Origin: an uncultured Cohaesibacter sp.
GTDB taxonomy: Bacteria; Pseudomonadota; Alphaproteobacteria; Rhizobiales; Cohaesibacteraceae
Direction: 5' to 3'
Length of the DNA: 64,000 nucleotides
NCBI RefSeq assembly: GCF_963678225.1
Contig: NZ_OY782763.1
Span: 310,001 to 374,000 of the forward strand
Under the pieces are notes generated by a model. The model saw only the letters and a program-made list of their open reading frames with translations, made no database searches and was not told the origin of the DNA. Shown piece after piece: positions 57,884 through 64,000 of the stretch. The translations under genes and the position numbers were made by a program. How positions within the stretch are numbered: position 1 is the first letter of the stretch; each line of letters starts with the position of its first letter.

Positions 57884-59074
57884 CTAGCGGTCTACCTCAC
57901 CAAACACCAGATCAAGCGATCCGAGAATGGCGGACACGTCGGCCAGCTGATACCCGCGAGACAAAAAGTCCATCGCGGAGAGATGCGCAAAGCCCGGCGC
58001 GCGAATCTTGCATTTATACGGCTTGTTCGTGCCATCTGAAACGAGATAGACACCAAACTCGCCCTTGGGTGCTTCAACTGCGGCATAAACTTCACCGGCA
58101 GGCACATGGAAGCCTTCCGTATGCAGCTTGAAATGATTGATCAACGCTTCCATCGAGCGCTTCATTTCATCGCGCCTTGGCGGCACGATCTTGTCATCTT
58201 CGGTGCAAACCGGCCCCTGCCCCTCAGGCTCGCGCAGCTTGGTGATGCATTGACGCATGATCCGAACCGACTGGCGCATTTCTTCCATGCGCATCAGATA
58301 GCGGTCATAATTGTCCCCGTGCTTGCCGACCGGAATATCGAATTCCATTTCGCTATAGCATTCATAAGGCTGGCTCCTGCGCAAATCCCACGGCACGCCG
58401 CAAGAGCGCACCATGGTGCCGGAAAAGCCCCATGCCCATGCATCATCCAGCGCCACCACGCCAATGTCGGCGTTGCGCTGTTTGAAAATGCGGTTATCGG
58501 TCAGCATCGTATCGATATCGCCAACGACCTTCAGGAAGGGATCACAGAAAGCCTCGATGTCATCGATCAAGTCTTCAGGCAGGTCTTGGCGAACGCCGCC
58601 GACGCGGAAATAGTTGGCATGCATGCGCGAGCCGCTGGCCCGTTCATAAAAGACCATTAGCTTTTCACGCTCTTCAAAGCCCCACAGAATCGGGGTCAGC
58701 GCCCCAACGTCCATCGCCTGCGTTGTGATATTGAGGATATGATTGAGAATGCGCCCGATCTCGCAATAAAGAACACGGATCAGCTGCGCCCGGCGCGGAA
58801 CCTCCAGCCCCAGAAGACGCTCGACCGCCAGGCAGAATGCATGCTCCTGATTCATCGGCGCCACATAGTCAAGCCGGTCGAAATAAGGCGTCGCCTGTGA
58901 GTAGATCTTATGCTCGATCAGCTTTTCGGTGCCGCGATGCAGTAGCCCCACATGCGGGTCCACCCGCTCGACAATCTCGCCATTCAACTCCAGAACCATA
59001 CGCAACACACCATGCGCAGCCGGATGCTGGGGCCCGAAGTTGATATTGAAATTTCTTACCTGCTTTTCAGCCAT
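57884..59074 (-). CDS. nuoD: NADH-quinone oxidoreductase subunit D
   Basis: This 396-residue 49-kDa-type subunit forms the quinone-binding site with NuoB. It contains [14 protein letters not shown] near the N-terminus and ends with the typical DLVFGEVDR. It is a separate gene, not fused to nuoC, as is usual in alphaproteobacteria and mitochondria. Confidence 0.97.
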   Translation of the reverse strand: MAEKQVRNFNINFGPQHPAAHGVLRMVLELNGEIVERVDPHVGLLHRGTEKLIEHKIYSQATPYFDRLDYVAPMNQEHAFCLAVERLLGLEVPRRAQLIRVLYCEIGRILNHILNITTQAMDVGALTPILWGFEEREKLMVFYERASGSRMHANYFRVGGVRQDLPEDLIDDIEAFCDPFLKVVGDIDTMLTDNRIFKQRNADIGVVALDDAWAWGFSGTMVRSCGVPWDLRRSQPYECYSEMEFDIPVGKHGDNYDRYLMRMEEMRQSVRIMRQCITKLREPEGQGPVCTEDDKIVPPRRDEMKRSMEALINHFKLHTEGFHVPAGEVYAAVEAPKGEFGVYLVSDGTNKPYKCKIRAPGFAHLSAMDFLSRGYQLADVSAILGSLDLVFGEVDR

Positions 59075-59101
59075 AGCGCGTCTATCCCTCTCAGTCCCTT
59101 A

Positions 59102-59704
59102 TCAGCCTTCGGCCTTTTCGTCTCCGGGAAGAACATAATCAACGCCCTCCCAGGGACTGAGAAAATCAAAATTGCGAAATTCCTGTGCGAGTTTCACCGG
59201 CTCATAGACGACGCGCTTTTTCTCGTCGTCATAATGCACTTCATAATATCCGGTCAGCGGAAAATCCTTGCGCAGCGGGTGGCCATCAAACCCATAGTCG
59301 GTCAGCAGGCGACGTAAATCCGGGTGTCCGGCAAACAGGATGCCATACATGTCATAGGCTTCGCGCTCGAACCAGTTGGCGCCCGGAAAGACACCACAGA
59401 TGGAATCAACATAACTGACTTCATCCGTTTTGATCTTGATGCGGACCCGCGCATTCTGCTTCGGGCTCAGCAAGTGATAGACCACATCAAAACGCTCCGG
59501 ACGCGCGGGATAATCAACGGCAGTAAGGTCAATGAAGGAGACGAATTTGAGACGGGGATCATCGCGCAAAATCCGCGTGATCTCGACGATATCACCACGC
59601 TTGGCATTGACGGTCAGCTCGCCAAAGGCAATCTGCCAATCGATGATTTTGCCATCCAATACCAACTCAATATAGTCACCGAGATCTCTTAATGTCTCGT
59701 CCAT
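59102..59704 (-). CDS. nuoC: NADH-quinone oxidoreductase subunit C
   Basis: This 200-residue 30-kDa-type subunit of the peripheral arm contains the signature [11 protein letters not shown] and [20 protein letters not shown], and the C-terminal [12 protein letters not shown]. It lies between nuoB (88 bp) and nuoD (27 bp). Confidence 0.97.
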   Translation of the reverse strand: MDETLRDLGDYIELVLDGKIIDWQIAFGELTVNAKRGDIVEITRILRDDPRLKFVSFIDLTAVDYPARPERFDVVYHLLSPKQNARVRIKIKTDEVSYVDSICGVFPGANWFEREAYDMYGILFAGHPDLRRLLTDYGFDGHPLRKDFPLTGYYEVHYDDEKKRVVYEPVKLAQEFRNFDFLSPWEGVDYVLPGDEKAEG

Positions 59705-59792
59705 ACGATCGTCCTCATAAAAGCCAAAACGGCCTTTTTCCTATAACCGGCGACCTGGTCCTTCGCCGATCAGCAATTCTTTCATACAGACA

Positions 59793-60374
59793 TCAGCGCT
59801 CGATCGACCCCGTGCGCCTGATCTTCTTCTGCAATAACAGCACGCCATAGAGCAGCGCTTCTGCCGTTGGCGGGCAACCGGGCACATAAATGTCGACCGG
59901 AACAACCCGGTCGCAGCCCCTCACAACACTATAGGAATAGTGATAATAGCCCCCGCCATTGGCGCAGGACCCCATAGAAATAACATAGCGAGGCTCGGGC
60001 ATCTGGTCGTAAACCTTGCGCAAGGCCGGAGCCATCTTGTTGGTCAGAGTGCCCGCAACAATCATGACGTCAGACTGACGGGGCGAGCCGCGTGGCGCAA
60101 AGCCGAAGCGCTCGCAGTCATAGCGCGGCATGGACATCTGCATCATCTCGACTGCACAGCAGGCCAACCCGAAGGTCATCCACATGAGAGAACCGGTGCG
60201 CGCCCAGGTGATCAGATCATCGGCTGCGGTAACCAGAAACCCCTTGTCAGAGAGATCCGCACGCATTTGCGACACGAACGGGTCGTCATGGCCAATTGGC
60301 TTGCCTGTCTTAGGGTCGAGAATGCCCTTGGGCTGCTGGGCGACCAGTGTCTGATTTTGTTCGCTTAATCCCAT
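59793..60374 (-). CDS. nuoB: NADH-quinone oxidoreductase subunit B
   Basis: This 193-residue subunit binds cluster N2, the electron donor to quinone. Cluster ligands lie in [20 protein letters not shown] and [13 protein letters not shown]. The ATG at 60374 lies inside the end of nuoA (10-bp overlap) with GGGGG seven bases upstream; an alternative start seven codons earlier is less likely. Confidence 0.97.
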   Translation of the reverse strand: MGLSEQNQTLVAQQPKGILDPKTGKPIGHDDPFVSQMRADLSDKGFLVTAADDLITWARTGSLMWMTFGLACCAVEMMQMSMPRYDCERFGFAPRGSPRQSDVMIVAGTLTNKMAPALRKVYDQMPEPRYVISMGSCANGGGYYHYSYSVVRGCDRVVPVDIYVPGCPPTAEALLYGVLLLQKKIRRTGSIER

Positions 60375-60730
60375 TCCAGCGCCCCCTTCTTCCATTCATA
60401 AACGAATCCGACAGTCAGAATTGCCAGAAAAATCATCATAGATACGAAACCGAATAGCCCCAGATCGCCGAATGCCACCGCCCACGGAAAGAGAAACGCC
60501 ACTTCCAGATCGAAAATAATGAACAGAATCGCCACCAGATAGAAGCGTACATCAAACGGCATACGCGCATCATCAAAGGCATTAAAACCACACTCATAGG
60601 CAGAGAGCTTTTCCGGATCGGGATTTTTGAACGCCACGACAAAGGGAGACACAAGCAGGGCAAGACCGATAATCAGAGAGATGCCGATAAATATAATGAT
60701 GGGAAGATAATCTAAGAGCAGCTCTTCCAT
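60365..60730 (-). CDS. nuoA: NADH-quinone oxidoreductase subunit A
   Basis: This 121-residue membrane subunit has three helices and the conserved loop [20 protein letters not shown]. It is the first gene of the 14-subunit operon. The start [10 protein letters not shown] with GAGAGGA upstream is preferred over an open frame 38 codons longer. Confidence 0.96.
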   Translation of the reverse strand: MEELLLDYLPIIIFIGISLIIGLALLVSPFVVAFKNPDPEKLSAYECGFNAFDDARMPFDVRFYLVAILFIIFDLEVAFLFPWAVAFGDLGLFGFVSMMIFLAILTVGFVYEWKKGALEWD

Positions 60731-61322
60731 AATAGTCGGTCCTCTCGAATAGGGTCCTTCACTTGACATAGCCAATAGGTGTCGGTCCAGGAGCGGCAAT
60801 ATGTCAAGCGAAAACTGAGACAGGATAAAGGTTGTGGTCCTCATACAACCTCGACCTTTGCACGCTTACCTCAGCAGAAACACTTAAGCAAGGGTCATTG
60901 TCCAATTTTGTCGCAGATAGCTACTAACAGCGAAGATGATCGCAAAACTGATGCACAGGTCGAATCGCACCAAGGGAAACAATACGTACAACGAAGGTCA
61001 AACCACTTCCAGACCACAGCACGCAATCTAGTGTCCCCGACATATTCACAATTCCAGACTGCACCCATATGACACAAACATGAGGCCCCGCCTCACATTC
61101 ACCAGATCTTCCGATTGCCCAATTTTTATACTATAGTCGCAGTTTCTTCAAAATAAGTCTGTGAAATTCACGGATTCTATTGTAAGTCGGACAGCAAGTT
61201 TGATTTTTTTCGGGGCGAGAAGAAAAAAACTATTTAAGAGTCGCAGCACGAAATTTTCATAGGGCGACGGGACGCTCGCTCACAGTCTTTCACGACGATC
61301 AACCAAAAATGAGGCAAGTCTG
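60731..61322. other. Divergent intergenic region, nuo operon / kinase gene
   Basis: These 592 bp contain no supported gene. A TTGACA on the minus strand (60802-60807) is a candidate -35 for the nuo operon without a convincing -10. TATAGT-like sequence near 61131-61136 could serve the kinase gene. An AT-rich block lies at about 61200-61260. Confidence 0.45.
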
Positions 61323-62426
61323 ATGAAAACAGCAACAATCGGCTCCGCAATGATCGATATCATTACCATTGTTGCCGACAATGACATTGAGCGCATCTCC
61401 ATGACCAACGCGCACAATTCATTTTTGATGCTCGAGCAAGGTCGCAAAATTGATGCGCTGAACATCTCCACCCATGTCGGCGGTGGTGCCATTAATGCTG
61501 CGGTTTCCTTGTCGCGCCTTGGCAATGAAGTGACACCGAACGTCAAAATCGGCGAAGACATTGAAGCTGAGATGGTTCGTCAGCTTCTGGAACGCGAAGG
61601 TCTTTCCGATAAGGGCCTCATGACAACAGACAAGGCCATCACCGGCTGCTCCGTGATGATCGCGTCCCACGACCGCAACGCATCAATCTTTACCGCACGT
61701 GGCGCCAACTGCCGGGTAACCGACGAAGACATCCACGAAGGCATCTTCGATGGCGCTGAATTGCTGCATATCGCTCCGATGTCCAACGAGTCGGCGGAAG
61801 CCTTCCCGATGATCTGCCAGCGCGGCAAAGAAGCTGGCGCCTTCGTCGTTGCTAACCCGGGCGAACGCCAGATCAACCGTCGAGGCAAGGAATTCCTCGA
61901 CACGGCTAAAAATATCGATCTGATTAACATCAACCGCGCTGAAGCCGAGTTGATGATGCCAGCTCTTCTGGACTATTCCAAGCATTCCAACATGCGCACC
62001 GTAAAAATGGACCAGAGCGCCAGCAAGAGCCTGATGACCCGTGGCCTGATCATGGACCATGTCCATTGCTCCCTGTCCGGCTTCATGTCTCTGCTGATGT
62101 CCATCGGTCCGAAATACATTCTCATTACCGATGGCACCGGTGGCGCTTATCTGGGCAGCGAAGAAGGCATCTACCATTGCCCGATCAAGAAAACCAATGT
62201 GCGCGGCACAGCCGGTGCGGGTGACGCATTCACCTCCACATTCGGCGCCATCCTTGGCGCTGGCGCCACGCCGGAAAAAGCATTGCAGATCGCAACCATC
62301 AACTCTTCCTCGGTTTGTGAATATGTTGACACCCAAAGCGGCCTGCTGACCATTGAAGAAGCAGAAAAGCGCTGGGAAGCTGACAAGGAAGATCTGCCTG
62401 TTTCCTTCTGGGCCTGGCAGGACTAA
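61323..62426 (+). CDS. PfkB-family carbohydrate/nucleoside kinase
   Basis: This 367-residue ribokinase-fold enzyme has the N-terminal HVGGGAINAAVSLSRLG substrate motif and the C-terminal anion-hole and catalytic motif GTAGAGDAFTSTF with its catalytic Asp. It phosphorylates a sugar or nucleoside with ATP; adenosine kinase, ribokinase or fructokinase cannot be separated from sequence reading alone. An insertion rich in Met and Ser around residues 215-255 is unusual for the family. GAGG lies eight bases before the ATG, and a strong terminator follows. Confidence 0.9.
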   Translation: MKTATIGSAMIDIITIVADNDIERISMTNAHNSFLMLEQGRKIDALNISTHVGGGAINAAVSLSRLGNEVTPNVKIGEDIEAEMVRQLLEREGLSDKGLMTTDKAITGCSVMIASHDRNASIFTARGANCRVTDEDIHEGIFDGAELLHIAPMSNESAEAFPMICQRGKEAGAFVVANPGERQINRRGKEFLDTAKNIDLININRAEAELMMPALLDYSKHSNMRTVKMDQSASKSLMTRGLIMDHVHCSLSGFMSLLMSIGPKYILITDGTGGAYLGSEEGIYHCPIKKTNVRGTAGAGDAFTSTFGAILGAGATPEKALQIATINSSSVCEYVDTQSGLLTIEEAEKRWEADKEDLPVSFWAWQD

Positions 62427-62451
62427 GCCTACAAAACTAGATCCTTCAGAG

Positions 62452-62483
62452 AAGGCCGCAGCAGCTCGCTGTGGCCTTTTTTT
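62452..62483 (+). terminator. Rho-independent terminator after the kinase gene
   Basis: AAGGCCGCAGC (62452-62462) and GCTGTGGCCTT (62468-62478) form an 11-bp stem with one G-T pair and a 5-base loop, followed by a T tract. Confidence 0.92.
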
Positions 62484-62690
62484 GTACCTGACTGCCAAAG
62501 ATACCAAGAATGCAAGAACACTCCTTAAAAACGCTCTCATGCACGGCTCGCAGCACATGGCGCAGAAACCGGAAACAAATCCTTAGAGCGCCCAAGCTCC
62601 ATAGACCGCCAATGAGCCAGAGCACAAGAAGACGCGCTCAACAGAACAGCGACGGCAAACGCAAACCAGAAAAGCTTGGAGAGAAGATAC

Positions 62691-62712
62691 AAAAAAAGCC
62701 GCTTTCGCGGCC
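62691..62712 (-). terminator. Terminator of the tRNA-Asp pair
   Basis: On the minus strand GCCGC, the tetraloop GAAA and GCGGC are followed by seven T residues (62691-62697). It lies 42 bp beyond the 3' end of the distal tRNA-Asp gene. Confidence 0.85.
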
Positions 62713-62753
62713 AGCATGTCACAACATTGTTAAATGAAGATGCCAGGAGAAAA

Positions 62754-62830
<77 letters not shown>

Positions 62831-62877
62831 GCATTTTGTGCCAACAATCAAAGCTGAGAGTCAGCGCGTTTTCGGGA

Positions 62878-62954
<77 letters not shown>

Positions 62955-63011
62955 ATTACCCGAACCACACTTGGGCGCCGCCGAAGCGACTGTTCCGTGT
63001 GGAGTGGCGCT

Positions 63012-63040
63012 GAAATACGACGCGGACGACGCTAAGTCAA
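63012..63040 (-). promoter_or_regulatory. Promoter of the tRNA-Asp pair
   Basis: On the minus strand TTGACT (63035-63040) and TATTTC (63012-63017) are 17 bases apart, placed suitably upstream of the tRNA-Asp genes. Confidence 0.65.
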
Positions 63041-63364
63041 GCGCATTGGAAATTCTTTTTGTGAAAATTTCACAGTCCTTTTGCAGAACCGGCATATTCC
63101 TGCGGATTCCCCTGTTGGAAACCTGATTTTATCCAAAGGCACGATCTGACGACAGCTCAATAAAAGCCCGCTTCCACCATAAATTTATCCTGCAAGATCA
63201 GAAACAACTCTCTTTCTGCAGCTGTGTTGGGGAAGATTCCCACACTGAGATTTTCATCGCTTCAACTACGCACATCGATTTCCCCAGAGAAAGAATTCAA
63301 CTGTCATTTTTTTGTTGCATGCTTGGCACTCAGCCTCTAAAAGCAGCTCACGCACATTGGGTAC
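63041..63364. other. Non-coding region between the tRNA pairs
   Basis: These 324 bp contain no supported protein gene. A TTGTTG / TCTAAA pair (about 63313-63342) 18 bases apart is a weak candidate promoter for the tRNA-Val genes. Confidence 0.4.
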
Positions 63365-63441
63365 GGGTGATTAGCTCAGCTGGTTAGAGCATCTCGTTTA
63401 CACCGAGAGGGTCGGGAGTTCGAATCTCTCATCACCCACCA
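63365..63441 (+). tRNA. tRNA-Val (TAC), first copy
   Basis: This is a 77-nt cloverleaf with encoded CCA. The acceptor stem is GGGTGAT/ATCACCC, and the anticodon loop TTTACAC closed by TCTCG/CGAGA gives anticodon TAC. The T-loop GTTCGAATC is intact. Confidence 0.97.
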
Positions 63442-63578
63442 TTCCCCAAGCTTTCAAATGATGGAAGCATCGATGCCATCCTGGTGGTTTGACATCGGCA
63501 AGTACGGGAACAATGGGCAAGCAGCGCTTCGACTGAAACGCTCTTCACTACTGATATGTGATCGTAGTGAAATAAAGT

Positions 63579-63655
63579 GGGTGATTAGCTCAGCTGGTTA
63601 GAGCATCTCGTTTACACCGAGAGGGTCGGGAGTTCGAATCTCTCATCACCCACCA
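63579..63655 (+). tRNA. tRNA-Val (TAC), second copy
   Basis: It is identical in all 77 bases to the copy at 63365-63441, 137 bp downstream on the same strand. The spacer between the copies holds no gene. Confidence 0.97.
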
Positions 63656-63810
63656 TTTCTTCAAAACGGCCACTACAAAGTGAAAAATTAAAGCAGCTAC
63701 TGGTGCAACGCCTGTCGAATTTCTGCCAAATCCCCCAAAATCCCTTACAGATTGCCAGTTCCAGCAGCCAGTTGGTGCGAACAAAGCCAGCCCCTTTCAA
63801 ACTCTGATGC

Positions 63811-63830
63811 CCCCGCCATCTGGCACGGGG
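63811..63830 (+). terminator. Possible terminator after the tRNA-Val pair
   Basis: CCCC-GCC (63811-63817) pairs with GGC-AC-GGGG (63822-63830) with a two-base bulge and a 4-base loop, followed by TTTGCTCTCTT. This is a weak call because of the bulge and the interrupted T tract. Confidence 0.35.
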
Positions 63831-63886
63831 TTTGCTCTCTTAAGTCTTGTCTGCAAGTATCGTCACAAGGTTAAAAGGACGTGCCA

Positions 63887-64000
63887 ATGAGTATGTCAGT
63901 TGAGAGTTCAATAACAGGGTCTACGCGCCCACCCCTTTCCACGTCACAGAAATCCCCCAATGCACCCTTCAGTCTGGGCTCGGAAAATGACCAGACATCC
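63887..64000 (+). CDS. Start of an unidentified protein (cut by window edge)
   Basis: An ATG at 63887 is preceded by AAAAGGAC at good spacing and opens a frame of 38 codons that runs off the right edge. The visible part is hydrophilic and rich in Ser, Thr and Pro, looking like a disordered cytoplasmic N-terminus. No family can be assigned. Confidence 0.55.
   Translation, partial: MSMSVESSITGSTRPPLSTSQKSPNAPFSLGSENDQTS

Overview
The window is a chromosomal segment of an alphaproteobacterium. The best fit is a marine, facultatively anaerobic member of the Hyphomicrobiales/Rhizobiales (Cohaesibacter-like); this is inferred from gene order and protein character, not from a database search. Evidence includes the order nuoA-N / birA / rnj / mce / DUF1467 / proS / lolCD / dnaE, the block rpsB-tsf-pyrH-frr-uppS-cdsA-dxr-rseP-bamA-lpxD-fabZ-lpxA-lpxI-lpxB-gltA-gltX-comEC-lexA, a short ProS without editing insertion, LpxI instead of LpxH, and a GAAC-N7-GAAC LexA box. 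Base composition is moderate, with AT-rich intergenic stretches. No IS elements, prophage genes, CRISPR arrays or rRNA genes were seen.

Region 1 (1-3.7 kb, minus strand) is the most accessory-looking part. It is an operon running off the left edge: a DJ-1/PfpI protein, a glycyl radical diol dehydratase, and the start of an iron-type alcohol dehydrogenase. The dehydratase carries an inserted segment of about 55 residues that looks like a bacterial-microcompartment encapsulation peptide between flexible linkers. Shell genes and the activating enzyme are therefore expected beyond the left edge. An AT-rich gap with a strong inverted repeat follows, then a plus-strand membrane protein preceded by overlapping mini-ORFs (4.3-5.4 kb).

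Region 2 (5.4-28.5 kb) is housekeeping. It holds lexA with a LexA box inside its own promoter, comEC, gltX and gltA. Then comes a long minus-strand series that makes lipid A precursors, the outer-membrane assembly machine, isoprenoid and phospholipid precursors, and translation factors. An alpha/beta hydrolase interrupts the usual dxr-rseP adjacency.

Region 3 (28.7-33.1 kb) is a small variable island between rpsB and dnaE: a Cys-rich secreted protein, an AraC regulator divergent from a DMT exporter, and a LysR regulator divergent from a NAD(P)-binding sugar-epimerase-like protein.

Region 4 (33.1-60.7 kb, minus strand) holds dnaE, a well-formed 27-codon membrane micro-ORF with its own promoter, lolD/lolC, proS, the DUF1467/mce/rnj/birA cluster, and the complete 14-gene complex I operon nuoA-N. 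Two unassigned small membrane-protein genes lie between nuoH and nuoI, and a strong terminator follows nuoN.

Region 5 (61.3-64 kb) has a PfkB-family sugar/nucleoside kinase, two identical tRNA-Asp genes in tandem on the minus strand, two identical tRNA-Val genes on the plus strand, and the start of an unidentified plus-strand gene cut by the right edge.
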